Assembly: GCA_934525845.1 (NCBI GenBank)
Contig: CAKSZS010000005.1
Span: forward strand, 58,456 to 122,455
Direction of reading: 5' to 3'
Length of the DNA: 64,000 nt
DNA from: an uncultured Faecalibacterium sp.
GTDB lineage: Bacteria; Bacillota; Clostridia; Oscillospirales; Ruminococcaceae
The notes beneath the pieces were generated by a model. The model ran no database searches. It saw nothing but the letters and a program-made list of their open reading frames with translations, and was not told where the DNA came from. The translations under genes and the position numbers were made by a program. Position 1 is the stretch's first letter, and each line of letters begins with the position of its first letter. This document shows positions 29,255 to 39,768 of the stretch, in pieces.

Positions 29255-29283
29255 AATATACCATGGCCGGAAAACCCTGTCAA
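29255..29283 (-). promoter_or_regulatory. Promoter of the secreted-protein gene
   Basis: On the minus strand TTGACA (29278-29283), a 17 bp spacer ending TGG, then TATATT (29255-29260). Confidence 0.88.
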
Positions 29284-29346
29284 CGCACCTTGTAAAAGAT
29301 TCACAAAAATATTACACACAAAAACGTTGAATTGTGGAAAACGAAA

Positions 29347-29372
29347 GCGCCGCACTCCGAAAAGTGCGGCGC
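29347..29372 (-). terminator. Terminator after the hydrogenase gene
   Basis: GCGCCGCACT pairs with AGTGCGGCGC; on the minus strand it is followed by TTTCGTTTT. Confidence 0.8.
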
Positions 29373-29385
29373 AGAAGCTCAAACC

Positions 29386-30936
29386 TTAGACCTCAAAGTT
29401 GGGATCGTCTTTCAGAACGTGGATCTCGCTCATGAAAGCGCTCTGCTCGGGATCGGCAAAAGGTGCTTCCTTGATGTACTTGTTCAGCTGGACAGCTGTA
29501 CGGGCCGGGTCGGCAATGGTACCGGCACCGCCGATGCAGCCGCCGGGGCAGCCCATGCCTTCCAGCAGGTAGCCGTTGTACTTGCCCACCTTGGCCAGCA
29601 TCAGCAGCTTTTTGCACTCGGCCAGACCCTGTGCGGATGCGATCTTGACGTCCATGTCCGGATGCCATTCCTTGATCTTGTCGGCAACGGCCTTGGCCAC
29701 GCCGCCGGACTGGGCAAAGCCGCGGCCGGCCGCGGAAGCAGCGTGCAGAGCTTCGGTCTCGTCCACTTCCAGCAGATTGGTGTCGATGTCCTTGGCCTCA
29801 ATGATGCCGGCCAGCTCCTCGAAGGTCAGCACGAAGTCCACGTCGGAGCGGACGGTGCGGCGGGAAGCTTCCAGCTTCTTGGCAGCGCAGGGTCCGATGA
29901 AGCACATACGGGCCTCGGGGTCCTTCTGCTTCATCATGCGGGCGGTGAACACCATGGGGGTCATGGTCATGGAGATGTTCTTGGCCAGGTCGGGGAAAGC
30001 CGTCTTTGCCATCATGCTCCAGGCCGGGCAGCAGGAAGTTGCCATGAAGTTCAGCTTGCTGGGCACCTCTTCCAGGAAGTCGTGGGCCTCGTCCACGGTG
30101 CACAGGTCGGCACCGATGGCGACTTCGACCACGTCGTAGAAGCCGACGGCCTTCAGCGCGGCCTTCAGTTTGCCGGTGGAAGCCAGGCCCGGGAACTGGT
30201 TGATGAACGCGGGAGCGACCAGCGCATAGATGCGGTCGCCGCGGTTGAAGCCCTGGATCAGCTGATAGATCTGGCCCTTGTCGGCGATGGCACCGAAGGG
30301 GCAGTTGACCAGGCACTGGCCGCAGGAAACGCACTTGCTATAGTCGATCTCAGCACGGCCCAGCTCGTCGGAGTGGATGGCACCCATGCCGCAGGCTGCA
30401 GCGCAGGGACGCTCGGTCTTGACGATGGCGTTGTAGGGGCAGACGGTGACGCAGCGGCCGCACTTGATGCACTTGTCCTGATCGATGATGGAACGGCCGC
30501 TCTCCCAGGTGATGGCCTTCTTGGGGCAGACCTCCATGCAGGGGTGTGCCAGACAGCCCTGGCACAGGTCGGAGACCTTGACCAGCTTTTCGGGGCAGCG
30601 GTTGCAGGCGAACTTGATGACGTTCACCAGCGGGGGATCGTAATACTTATCGGCGATGGAAGCATCTTCCAGACCGGAAACGACGCTGTTGTGCTCGTCC
30701 ATGCGGCGGGTGGGCAAGCCCATGGCCAGGCGCACACGCTCCTCAACGATGGCGCGCTCCAGGAAGATGTCCTTGCGCAGCTTGCCTTCCTCACCGGGGA
30801 TGATGGTGTAGGGGATCTTGCGCATCAGGTGGTTGGCCTGCTCGCCCTTGACGTTGGCGTAAGCCATCCGGGCCACTTCGGTAAAGACCTGGCGGCGGAT
30901 CTGGATGACCGTGGTATTGATTCCTCGAAAACTCAT
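29386..30936 (-). CDS. Monomeric [FeFe] hydrogenase, group B-like
   Basis: This 516-residue protein carries, in order, an N-terminal family region, a four-Cys segment (CNRCPEK, then CQGCLAHPCMEVCP), two [4Fe-4S] ferredoxin motifs (CIKCGRCVTVCP and CVSCGQCLVNCP), and the H-cluster domain. The H-cluster signatures are TSCCPAW (L1), GPCAAKK (L2) and EGMGCPGGCIGGAG (L3), so all cluster cysteines are present. It has no NADH or bifurcation subunits beside it. The motif pattern fits the ferredoxin-linked group B enzymes of gut Clostridia, which evolve or sense H2. ATG 30936 follows AAGGAGAG. Confidence 0.88.
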   Translation of the reverse strand: MSFRGINTTVIQIRRQVFTEVARMAYANVKGEQANHLMRKIPYTIIPGEEGKLRKDIFLERAIVEERVRLAMGLPTRRMDEHNSVVSGLEDASIADKYYDPPLVNVIKFACNRCPEKLVKVSDLCQGCLAHPCMEVCPKKAITWESGRSIIDQDKCIKCGRCVTVCPYNAIVKTERPCAAACGMGAIHSDELGRAEIDYSKCVSCGQCLVNCPFGAIADKGQIYQLIQGFNRGDRIYALVAPAFINQFPGLASTGKLKAALKAVGFYDVVEVAIGADLCTVDEAHDFLEEVPSKLNFMATSCCPAWSMMAKTAFPDLAKNISMTMTPMVFTARMMKQKDPEARMCFIGPCAAKKLEASRRTVRSDVDFVLTFEELAGIIEAKDIDTNLLEVDETEALHAASAAGRGFAQSGGVAKAVADKIKEWHPDMDVKIASAQGLAECKKLLMLAKVGKYNGYLLEGMGCPGGCIGGAGTIADPARTAVQLNKYIKEAPFADPEQSAFMSEIHVLKDDPNFEV

Positions 30937-31067
30937 TCCAATCTCTCCTTGCTTTGCGTTGAACAACCGAATATGCTTTGCAGACCGCTGCATTTGCCGG
31001 CGGTCCAACGGGTCGGTTGGTAGCGGCACAGCTGCAAACAGTGCCCCGGCCCGAATATTCCATGTTC

Positions 31068-31096
31068 ATTTTAACACAAAGAAGCCTGCCTGAAAA
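31068..31096 (-). promoter_or_regulatory. Promoter of the hydrogenase gene
   Basis: On the minus strand TTTTCA (31091-31096), a 17 bp spacer, then TAAAAT (31068-31073), leaving a leader of about 125 bases. The leader holds the inverted stretch CCGCTGCATTTGCCGGCGG but no known riboswitch that I can see. Confidence 0.55.
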
Positions 31097-31164
31097 GAGA
31101 AAATCTTAAAATTTGTTAAAGAAATCGCAAAGGATGAAAAATGAACAAATTTCAAGCAGAAAAT

Positions 31165-32460
31165 TCAGCAAAGTGCTGCACGCACCCGCTCGCCGTCGTA
31201 CCTGCCCAGCTTGACGTGCACGATCTGCCCGCTCTCGCAGCCGGGGGCGGACACCACCACCGGGATATACAGCCGGGTATAGCCGGTGAACAGGGTGCCG
31301 GACAGCGGGGTCTCCAGCAGCACATCGTCCTCGGTGCCCTCGTAAGCGGCCAGCACCTCACAGCGCACCTGTTCGGCCAGGGCGTTCATGGTGCGGCTGC
31401 GGGCCTGCTTTTCCCGCTCGTGCACCTGCTCCGGGAAATCGTAGGCCGGGGTGCCGCTGCGGCGGGAGTAGGGGAAAACGTGGACCTTCAAAAAGCCGAT
31501 CTGCTTCAGGAACGCACAGCTCTCTTCAAAGTCGGCCTGGGTCTCGCCCGGGAAGCCGCAGATGCAGTCGGTGGTGAAGCTGACCGGCCGGCTGCCGTAG
31601 GCGGCGCGGATCTGGTCCACCACCTGGGCGTACTGCTCGGCGGTGTAGACCCGGCGCATCCGGCGCAGGGTGGCGGTGCAGCCGCTCTGCAGGCTCAGAT
31701 GGAACTGCGGGCAGAGCTTGTCCACCGCTGCCAGCCGGGTAATGAATTCCGGGGTGAGCATATCGGGATCCAGACTGCCCAGGCGGATGCGCTCGATGCC
31801 CTCCACCTGGGCGCACTTTTCCACCAGTTCCACCAGATTCGTGCCGGTGTCCAGGCCATAGCTGGGCAGGGAGATGGCACTGAGCACCACTTCCCGGTAA
31901 CCGGCGGCGGCCAGCTGGCGCAGCTCGGCCAGAATGCTGCTTTCGGCGCGGCTGCGCACCGGGCCGCGGGCACGGGGGATGACGCAGTAGGCGCACTGCC
32001 GGTTGCAGCCGTCTTCTACTTTAATAAATGCGCGCGTGTGGGTCTCGAACCGCTCCACCGGCAGCTCCTCGAACTGCTCCCCGCGCTGGTGCGGCGTGAT
32101 GGCAACGATGCGCTCGTGGCCGTCCAGCAGCTTGAGCACGTTGTCCAGAATGGCCTTGCGGTCGCCGTTGCCGCACACCAGGTCGGCTTCCAGAAACTGG
32201 GCAGCTTCCTCGGGGAAAGCCTGTGGGTAGCAGCCGGTCAGCACGGTGACGGCTCCGGGGTTCTCGCGCTTGGCGCGGCGCAGCCACTTGCGGCTCTTCT
32301 GGTCCCCGAAGTTGGTCACGGTACAGCTGTTCACCACGAACACGTCCGCCGGTTCGCCTTCCTGCGCGATGGTGAAGCCGTTGGAACGGAACATCTGTTC
32401 CAGCGCACCGGTCTCGTTCAGGTTGACCTTACAGCCCAATGTATAAAAACAAACTCGCAT
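31165..32460 (-). CDS. mtaB: tRNA t6A37 methylthiotransferase MtaB
   Basis: This 431-residue radical-SAM methylthiotransferase has the N-terminal UPF0004 domain with three cluster cysteines (LGCKVN, NSCTVTN, LTGCYPQ), the radical-SAM motif CNRQCAYC (about residues 147-154), and a C-terminal TRAM-like domain. The start RVCFYTLGCKVNLNET and the NSCTVTNFGDQKSRK stretch are typical of MtaB (YqeV). It converts N6-threonylcarbamoyladenosine to its 2-methylthio form in tRNAs reading ANN codons. Confidence 0.93.
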   Translation of the reverse strand: MRVCFYTLGCKVNLNETGALEQMFRSNGFTIAQEGEPADVFVVNSCTVTNFGDQKSRKWLRRAKRENPGAVTVLTGCYPQAFPEEAAQFLEADLVCGNGDRKAILDNVLKLLDGHERIVAITPHQRGEQFEELPVERFETHTRAFIKVEDGCNRQCAYCVIPRARGPVRSRAESSILAELRQLAAAGYREVVLSAISLPSYGLDTGTNLVELVEKCAQVEGIERIRLGSLDPDMLTPEFITRLAAVDKLCPQFHLSLQSGCTATLRRMRRVYTAEQYAQVVDQIRAAYGSRPVSFTTDCICGFPGETQADFEESCAFLKQIGFLKVHVFPYSRRSGTPAYDFPEQVHEREKQARSRTMNALAEQVRCEVLAAYEGTEDDVLLETPLSGTLFTGYTRLYIPVVVSAPGCESGQIVHVKLGRYDGERVRAALC

Positions 32461-32511
32461 GAGGGATTATCCTTTCGACAAAAGTGAGTTCAGAAAATTG
32501 CAGTATTATTC

Positions 32512-32541
32512 ATTATATAACAGAGCGGCCCCACAGTGCAA
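32512..32541 (-). promoter_or_regulatory. Promoter of mtaB
   Basis: On the minus strand TTGCAC (32536-32541), an 18 bp spacer, then TATAAT (32512-32517). Confidence 0.65.
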
Positions 32542-32661
32542 GAGCGGATTTTGCCCGGCAGCACGTTCCAGCGCACAAAAACGGGATTTTACAACGGGGC
32601 ATTTGCAGGCAGTCTGCCGCATACATTGCAGCAGACGAGATCGTGCGGGGAGGGGACCGGA

Positions 32662-33897
32662 ATGGAACGGAGAAATCTGGCATTGCTGTGCGCGGGGGTC
32701 CTGTGCTTCTGGCTGTTTGCGCTGGCCTTCGGCACGGCAGAGGGCAGGGGCGTTGCGGTGCAGGCGGAACTGCCCACAGCGGCCCCGGCGGCGGTGGAAG
32801 ATGTCCCGGTGGTGGACGCTGCGGCGCAGTCGCAGCTGAGCCTGAACTGCCGGGCGGCCATTCTGGTGGATCAGGACACCGGTACGGTGCTGTACGAAAA
32901 AAACGCCGATGAGCAGGTGCCCATTGCTTCCATCACTAAGGTGATGACCTTGCTGCTGACCTTTGAAGCCATCCACAACGGGCAGCTCACACTGGAAACA
33001 ACGGTGCCGGTGAGCGAGCACGCCTACCATATGGGCGGCAGTCAGATCTGGCTGGAACCCGGGGAGCAGTTTACGCTGGACGAGATGATCAAGGCCATCT
33101 GTGTTTCCTCCGCCAATGATGCCGCCGTGGCAGTGGCGGAGCTGGTGGGCGGCAGTGAGCCGGGCTTTGTGGAACGGATGAATGCCCGGGCGGCAGAGCT
33201 TGGCATGACCAGCACGACCTTTCACAACGCCTGCGGACTGGACACCGAAGGGCATCTGTCCACGGCCCGGGATGTGTCCATCATGAGCCGGGAGATCCTG
33301 AACACCTGCCCGGAGGTGCTGCACTATACCGGCATCTGGACCGACACCCTCCGGGGCGGGCAGACCCAGCTGGTGAACACCAACAAGCTCCTGCGGCGCT
33401 ACAGCGGCATCACCGGGCTGAAGACCGGCACCACCGGCGGGGCAGGCGTGTGCATCAGCGCCAGCGCCACCCGGGACGGTCTGAGCCTGATCGCGGTCAT
33501 TCTGGGGGCGCCCTCCAGCAAAGACCGCTTTGATGCAGCCACGACCCTGCTGGACTACGGCTTTGCAGCCTATCAGGCGGCACCCCTCCCGGTCCTGGAG
33601 GACCGCCCGCTGCAATTGAAGGTGACCGGCAGCGCCGAAGACAGCGTCCCGCTGGATTACAGTGCCCTCCCGCAGACGCTTTTGCTGCCCCGGGAAGGGG
33701 CAGCGGAGCTGACCGCACAGATCGACCTGCCGGAACAGCTGGAAGCCCCGGTGGAACAGGGGCAAACGGTGGGAACAGTGAAGATCTTCAGCGGCGGCAC
33801 CCTGCTGGGTGCATATGACGTGCGTGCGGCGGCGGATGCGTCCCGGATGGACTTCGGAATGGCCTGGAAGCTGATTTTGGGGAGCCTGACGGGCTGA
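32662..33897 (+). CDS. D-alanyl-D-alanine carboxypeptidase (S11, PBP5/DacF type)
   Basis: This 411-residue penicillin-binding protein has a signal/anchor helix (residues about 6-24), the active-site SITK (Ser90-Lys93), SAN (150-152) and KTG (254-256). A C-terminal beta domain (about 315-395) ends in an amphipathic helix that can sit on the membrane. It trims the terminal D-Ala of peptidoglycan stem peptides and so limits cross-linking. ATG 32662 follows GGGGAGGGG; upstream in-frame codons are not family-like. In spore formers the DacF class acts in cortex formation, but nothing here shows that role. Confidence 0.92.
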   Translation: MERRNLALLCAGVLCFWLFALAFGTAEGRGVAVQAELPTAAPAAVEDVPVVDAAAQSQLSLNCRAAILVDQDTGTVLYEKNADEQVPIASITKVMTLLLTFEAIHNGQLTLETTVPVSEHAYHMGGSQIWLEPGEQFTLDEMIKAICVSSANDAAVAVAELVGGSEPGFVERMNARAAELGMTSTTFHNACGLDTEGHLSTARDVSIMSREILNTCPEVLHYTGIWTDTLRGGQTQLVNTNKLLRRYSGITGLKTGTTGGAGVCISASATRDGLSLIAVILGAPSSKDRFDAATTLLDYGFAAYQAAPLPVLEDRPLQLKVTGSAEDSVPLDYSALPQTLLLPREGAAELTAQIDLPEQLEAPVEQGQTVGTVKIFSGGTLLGAYDVRAAADASRMDFGMAWKLILGSLTG

Positions 33898-34029
33898 ACA
33901 GACGAATCCGGCGCTTCAGCGTCCAAAAGTGTAGAAAGCAGGCCGGCAAAAAACTGGCTGGCTGAACAAATCTGGATGAAGAAACAAAAAAACACTATTA
34001 AAATTGTATGAAATCCAAGGATTTTGACC

Positions 34030-34058
34030 TTGACTTTGCGGGAAGGGAACGGTACACT
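34030..34058 (+). promoter_or_regulatory. Promoter of pgi
   Basis: TTGACT (34030-34035), a 17 bp spacer, then TACACT (34053-34058). Confidence 0.75.
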
Positions 34059-34121
34059 TATACCAAGATAGTTCCTCGCAGGTTCCAGGAACCCGCAAAT
34101 CGTTTGGAGGTTAGAATACAA

Positions 34122-35453
<1,332 letters not shown>

Positions 35454-35500
35454 AAACGATCTCCCGCCGTGAGGCGTGGAAAATACAGGAGGACTGAACT

Positions 35501-35905
35501 ATGATTAAACTGATTGTTGGTACCAAGGGCTCCGGCAAGACCAAGGCGATGATCGACCAGATCAATGACGCGGTCAAGACCTCCAAAGGCAACGTTGTCG
35601 TCGTGGAAAAGGGCATGAAGCTCACCTACGACATCGCTCCTGCTGCACGTCTGATCGACCTGGACGAGTACAAGATCTCCGGCGGCGAAATGCTGTACGG
35701 TTTTGTTGCCGGCCTGATGGCAAGCAACTACGATATCACCGACCTGTACATCGACGGCATCCTGAAGGTGCTGGATCATGACATCAGCCGTCTGGGCGTG
35801 GTGCTGGATGAGATGGCCGCCATCGCCGGCGACAGCGTGAAGGTCACCGTCACCGTCAGCGCAGACGAAGCCGCTCTGCCCCACGATGTGAAGAAGTATC
35901 TGTAA
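35501..35905 (+). CDS. Small P-loop protein of unknown function
   Basis: A 134-residue protein with a Walker A motif near its start (GTKGSGKT, residues 7-14). An acidic stretch LYIDGILKVLDHD and VVLDEMAA could act as a Walker B. Similar short proteins in Clostridia are sometimes labelled PilT-like, but the length is far below a secretion ATPase and no pilus genes are nearby. ATP or GTP binding is likely; the job is unknown. It follows pgi by 47 bases after AGGAGG, probably in the same transcript. Confidence 0.7.
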   Translation: MIKLIVGTKGSGKTKAMIDQINDAVKTSKGNVVVVEKGMKLTYDIAPAARLIDLDEYKISGGEMLYGFVAGLMASNYDITDLYIDGILKVLDHDISRLGVVLDEMAAIAGDSVKVTVTVSADEAALPHDVKKYL

Positions 35906-35934
35906 ATCCGGAAATTTCGCAGCTGTAAGCTGAC

Positions 35935-35988
35935 AACAGGCAGGAGACCGGGAAATTTTTAAAATTTTTTCGGTTTTCTGCCTGTTTT
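35935..35988 (+). terminator. Terminator after the pgi operon
   Basis: AACAGGCAG pairs with CTGCCTGTT, with an inner AT-rich arm (AAATTTTT/AAAATTTTTT), followed by TT. The T tract is short. Confidence 0.55.
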
Positions 35989-35992
35989 GGTG

Positions 35993-36021
35993 TTGACAAA
36001 GGGGTGCTTTGGCGCTATACT
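35993..36021 (+). promoter_or_regulatory. Promoter of yceD-rpmF
   Basis: TTGACA (35993-35998), a 17 bp spacer, then TATACT (36016-36021); the gene starts 28 bases further on. Confidence 0.9.
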
Positions 36022-36048
36022 AACAAAGCAGCCTTTTAGAGGTGTACT

Positions 36049-36549
36049 ATGCAATTTGACCTGAGAAAGTTTATCACGGTCGGCAAGCAACCGTATCATG
36101 CAGAGTTTCAGTGTGATTTATCTGCGTATGATTATGCCGGCGCAAAGATCCCGGAACCTGTCACCGCGTTTTTTGACGCGGAAACGGATGGTGAGGAGAT
36201 CCGGATGACACTGCGGGCAAACGCATCGGTGCACGGAGCGTGCGCCCGCTGTCTGGATCCGGTCATCCGGGAAGAGACAGTCGATACGGAGTGGACGGTA
36301 AAGGAACGGGATCTGGACGATCCGGATTTCGAACTCCCGCTGAATGAAAAAGGGCATCTGGATGTGGATGAATGGCTCAACCAGGAGTTTATGTTCCAGA
36401 TCCCCACGGTATTGCTTTGCAGTGCCGACTGCGCCGGGCTTTGCCCCGTGTGCGGCAAGAAGAAAGCAGAGTGCACCTGCCCACCGGCAGAGGATACCGC
36501 TGCTCCCATTGACACAAGGCTCGCAATCCTTAAATCACTGCTGAACTGA
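36049..36549 (+). CDS. yceD: YceD (DUF177) family protein
   Basis: A 166-residue DUF177 protein with the family cysteines in ACARCLDPV (about residues 64-72) and CSADCAGLCPVCGKKKAECTC near the C-terminus, probably a zinc site. The family is linked to 23S rRNA or ribosome assembly and is nearly always followed by rpmF, as here (26 bases). The co-transcription suggests it is made together with L32. Confidence 0.9.
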   Translation: MQFDLRKFITVGKQPYHAEFQCDLSAYDYAGAKIPEPVTAFFDAETDGEEIRMTLRANASVHGACARCLDPVIREETVDTEWTVKERDLDDPDFELPLNEKGHLDVDEWLNQEFMFQIPTVLLCSADCAGLCPVCGKKKAECTCPPAEDTAAPIDTRLAILKSLLN

Positions 36550-36575
36550 TAAACCCATCAAGGAGGTGCAAAAAT

Positions 36576-36755
36576 ATGGCAGTACCTAAGAGACATCTTT
36601 CCAAGGCCCGCCGCGACAAGCGTCGCAGCAATGTTTGGAAGCTGGAGGCCCCCGCACTGGTCAAGTGCAGCAACTGCGGCTCTCTGAAGCTCCCCCACCA
36701 GGCATGTGGCAACTGCGGTTACTACAAGGGCGAGGAAGTCATCAAGAAGGCCTAA
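36576..36755 (+). CDS. rpmF: Ribosomal protein L32
   Basis: A short 59-residue gene, ATG 36576 after AAGGAGGTG, TAA at 36753-36755. The protein begins MAVPKRHLSKARRDKRRS and contains a four-cysteine zinc ribbon (CSNCGSLKLPHQACGNCG). This is bL32 of the large subunit in its zinc-containing form. It shares a promoter with yceD and is followed by a hairpin. Confidence 0.97.
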   Translation: MAVPKRHLSKARRDKRRSNVWKLEAPALVKCSNCGSLKLPHQACGNCGYYKGEEVIKKA

Positions 36756-36790
36756 TTTGCGCAGAATTGGTGGCATAATGGTGTTATGTA

Positions 36791-36822
36791 CAGAAGGGGA
36801 GGGCGCAATGCCTTCCCCTTCT
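36791..36822 (+). terminator. Hairpin after rpmF
   Basis: AGAAGGGGAGGGC pairs with GCCTTCCCCTTCT (one mismatch) around GCAAT; the following tract TGTTCTGTCTG is only moderately T-rich, so readthrough into the DUF512 gene is possible. Confidence 0.6.
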
Positions 36823-36852
36823 TGTTCTGTCTGAACAAAGGAGGTGAATGCC

Positions 36853-38181
36853 GTGGCGATCCGGATCGAGCGTGTGGATCCCGGCAGCGAGGCGGAAGCA
36901 CTGGGCCTTAGCCCGGGCGATGAACTGCTGAGCGTGGACAACAATGAGCTGAACGATTCGCTGGACTACGACTTTTACACCGACAGCAAAAGCTTTCACC
37001 TGAAAGCAAAGGTGGCGGACGGCATCCGGGAGTGGGATGTGCAGCGGGAAGAGCGCGGCCCCTTCGGCTGTGACTTCAAGACCTACCTGGGGGACCAGAA
37101 GCATTCCTGCTCCAACCACTGTATGTTCTGCTTCATTGACCAGCTGCCCCCCGGGATGCGTGAGAGCCTGTACTTCAAGGACGATGACGAGCGCCTGTCC
37201 TTTTTGTTCGGCAACTATATCACCATGACCAATATGCAGGACCACGAGATCGACCGCATCATCAAGATGCACATCTCGCCCATCAACATTTCGGTCCACA
37301 CCACCAACCCTCAGCTCCGTGTCCGGATGCTGGCCAACAAGCGGGGCGGCGAGGTGCTCAAGTACCTGCCCCGTCTGGTGGAGGGTGGCATTGCGGTCAA
37401 TTGTCAGCTGGTGCTGTGCCGCGGCATCAATGACGGCGATGAACTGCGCCGCACCCTGAGCGACCTGCTGGAGCTGACACCCATGGTGCAGAGCATTGCG
37501 GCAGTGCCCTGCGGTGTGACGGATTATCGTCAGAATCTGTTCAAACAGACCCCCTACGATGCCGAGACCAGCGCCGAAGTCATCGACATCATGGAAGAAT
37601 TCGGCGACGAGTGCAAGCGCCGCCACGGCAAGCGCATCATCTACCCCAGCGATGAATGGTATCTCAAGGCCGGACGCCCCATCCCGCCGGAAGAGTTCTA
37701 CGAGGACTTCGACCAGCTGGAAAACGGCGTGGGGATGATGCGCCTGTATGCCAAGGAATTCCTGGAGGAACTGGACAAGCCCCACCGGGTGTACGGCACC
37801 AAAAAGATGGATGTGGTCACCGGCGAGATGGCTGCGCCGCTCATCACGGAGATGATGAACGAGCTGCACCGTCAGTATCCCATGATCGAGGTCACGGTGC
37901 ATACCATCCAGAACAAGTTTTTCGGCGGCAATGTGGGTGTGGCCGGTCTGGTGACCGCCACCGACATCATCGCCCAGTGCGAGGGCAGGCTGACCAGCGG
38001 CACGCTGGGTGTGCCCGCCGTGATGCTGCGGGAAGAAAAAGATACCTTCCTGGACGACATCACCACCGACCAGCTGGCCGAACGGCTGGGGGTCAAGGTG
38101 GAAGTGCTGCCCACATCCGGCGGCGAGGAAGCCAAGGCCCTGCTCCGCAGCGGTCTGCACATCGCACGGAGAAGAAGATAA
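36853..38181 (+). CDS. DUF512 protein: PDZ plus radical-SAM-like Fe-S protein
   Basis: This 442-residue protein consists of an N-terminal PDZ domain (residues 1-65, VDPGSEAEALGLSPGDELLSV), a domain with the cysteine motif CSNHCMFCFIDQLP (CxxxCxxC, radical-SAM type), and the C-terminal DUF512. It occurs in most Clostridia, commonly beside der (engA) as here; the function is unknown. The start is GTG 36853, eight bases after AAAGGAGG. An in-frame GTG at 36844 overlaps that ribosome binding site and is rejected. Confidence 0.9.
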   Translation: MAIRIERVDPGSEAEALGLSPGDELLSVDNNELNDSLDYDFYTDSKSFHLKAKVADGIREWDVQREERGPFGCDFKTYLGDQKHSCSNHCMFCFIDQLPPGMRESLYFKDDDERLSFLFGNYITMTNMQDHEIDRIIKMHISPINISVHTTNPQLRVRMLANKRGGEVLKYLPRLVEGGIAVNCQLVLCRGINDGDELRRTLSDLLELTPMVQSIAAVPCGVTDYRQNLFKQTPYDAETSAEVIDIMEEFGDECKRRHGKRIIYPSDEWYLKAGRPIPPEEFYEDFDQLENGVGMMRLYAKEFLEELDKPHRVYGTKKMDVVTGEMAAPLITEMMNELHRQYPMIEVTVHTIQNKFFGGNVGVAGLVTATDIIAQCEGRLTSGTLGVPAVMLREEKDTFLDDITTDQLAERLGVKVEVLPTSGGEEAKALLRSGLHIARRRR

Positions 38182-38206
38182 AACACCGCAAAAGGGCAGC
38201 GGCCTC

Positions 38207-38342
38207 GCCCTCTCCGTCATTGCTTATGCAATGCCACCTCTCCCAAGGGGAGAGGCCTTGGCAAAGAGATGAAGCTTGCGTGGACTGCCAAAGGCTCTCC
38301 CTTTGGGAGAGCTGGACGCGAAGCGGCCTGAGAGGGCGAGCA
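38207..38342. repeat. Family B palindromic repeats, paired head to tail
   Basis: Unit 1: CCCTCTCCGTCATTGCTTATGCAATGCC then CCTCTCCCAAGGGGAGAGGCC. Unit 2: GCTCTCCCTTTGGGAGAGCTGG ending GGCCTGAGAGGGCGAG. It lies between the DUF512 gene and der, in the transcribed leader of der. Confidence 0.8.
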
Positions 38343-38395
38343 AGCTTACCAATAAGGATAACGAACCTTTTTATAACAAGAAAGGAGGAACCCCT

Positions 38396-39739
38396 ATGAG
38401 CAAACCGATCGTTGCAGTGGTGGGCCGCCCCAACGTGGGCAAATCCACCCTGTTCAATAAACTGTGCGGTCAGCGTCTGGCCATCGTGGAGGATACCCCG
38501 GGCATTACCCGCGACCGCATCTTTGCCAACTGCGAGTGGAGCGGCCACGAGTTCCTGCTGGTGGACACAGGCGGCATCGAGCCGAAGGCCACCGAGGGCA
38601 TTCTGGCCCATATGCGCGAGCAGGCCCAGATCGCCATTGACACCGCCGACTGCATCATCATGGTGGTGGATGTGCGCGACGGCCTGACCGCCGCCGACGA
38701 GGACGTAGCCCACATGTTGCGCCGCAGTCACAAGCCCATCATCCTGGCCGTGAACAAGTGCGACAAGGTGGGCGAGGCCCCCATGGAGTTGTACGAGTTC
38801 TACAACCTGGGCTTTGACGAAGTGATGCCCATCTCGTCCGTGCATGGTCACGGTACCGGCGACCTGCTGGACGCTGTGTGCGCCCATCTGGACTTCAGCG
38901 AGACCGTGGTGGAAGAGGACCGCATCCCGGTGGCCATCATCGGCCGCCCCAACGTGGGCAAGTCCAGCCTGACCAACCGTATTCTGGGCGAGAACCGCAT
39001 GATCGTGGCCAATGAGGCCGGCACCACCCGCGATGCCATTGACACCCCGGTGGACAACGCCTACGGCAAGTTCATCTTCACCGACACCGCCGGCCTGCGT
39101 AAGCGCAGCAACATCACCGACGGCTTGGAGCGCTATATGGTCGTGCGTGCACTGGCCGCAGTTGAGCGCAGCCGCGTGGCCCTGATCCTGGTGGATGCCA
39201 CCGTCGGCTTCACCGAGCAGGACAGCAAGGTGGCTGGTTATGCCCACGATCAGGGCAAAGCCTGCATCATCGTGGTCAACAAGTGGGACGCCGTGGAGGG
39301 CAAGGAGACCAACACCATGGAACTGCAGCGCCGCGGCTATGCCGAGTGCTTCAGCTTCATGGGTTATGCGCCCATCATCTTCATTTCCGCCCAGACCGGC
39401 TACAACGTGAACAAGCTGATGCAGCTGATCCGCGATGTGGACAGCCAGAACGGTGCCCGCGTGCCCACCGGCGTGCTGAACGAGATGCTGGCCCGCGCCA
39501 CCGCCCGCATGCAGCCGCCCAGCGATAAGGGCCGCCGCCTGAAGATCTTCTACCTGACCCAGGCTTCCACCCGTCCCCCGACGTTCGTGGCCTTTGTCAA
39601 CGCCAAGCATCTGTTCCACTTCAGCTATCAGCGGTATATCATCAACCAGATCCGCGAGAACTTTGGCCTGGAACACACCCCCATCCGTCTGGTCGTGCGG
39701 GAGCGCGGCTCCGGCGAAGTGGGTGCCAAGGACGTGTAA
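38396..39739 (+). CDS. der: Ribosome-assembly GTPase Der (EngA)
   Basis: This 447-residue protein has two GTPase domains in tandem, each with GRPNVGKS as G1 (residues about 11-18 and 184-191), DTAGL/DTGGI as G3, and NKCDK/NKWDA as G4. A C-terminal KH-like domain follows. Der is essential for 50S subunit maturation. ATG 38396 follows AAAGGAGG; the frame is open upstream into the repeat and should not be extended. Confidence 0.97.
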   Translation: MSKPIVAVVGRPNVGKSTLFNKLCGQRLAIVEDTPGITRDRIFANCEWSGHEFLLVDTGGIEPKATEGILAHMREQAQIAIDTADCIIMVVDVRDGLTAADEDVAHMLRRSHKPIILAVNKCDKVGEAPMELYEFYNLGFDEVMPISSVHGHGTGDLLDAVCAHLDFSETVVEEDRIPVAIIGRPNVGKSSLTNRILGENRMIVANEAGTTRDAIDTPVDNAYGKFIFTDTAGLRKRSNITDGLERYMVVRALAAVERSRVALILVDATVGFTEQDSKVAGYAHDQGKACIIVVNKWDAVEGKETNTMELQRRGYAECFSFMGYAPIIFISAQTGYNVNKLMQLIRDVDSQNGARVPTGVLNEMLARATARMQPPSDKGRRLKIFYLTQASTRPPTFVAFVNAKHLFHFSYQRYIINQIRENFGLEHTPIRLVVRERGSGEVGAKDV

Positions 39740-39768
39740 GCGCCGCAAAGGAGGCATCCGGGTTTCTT

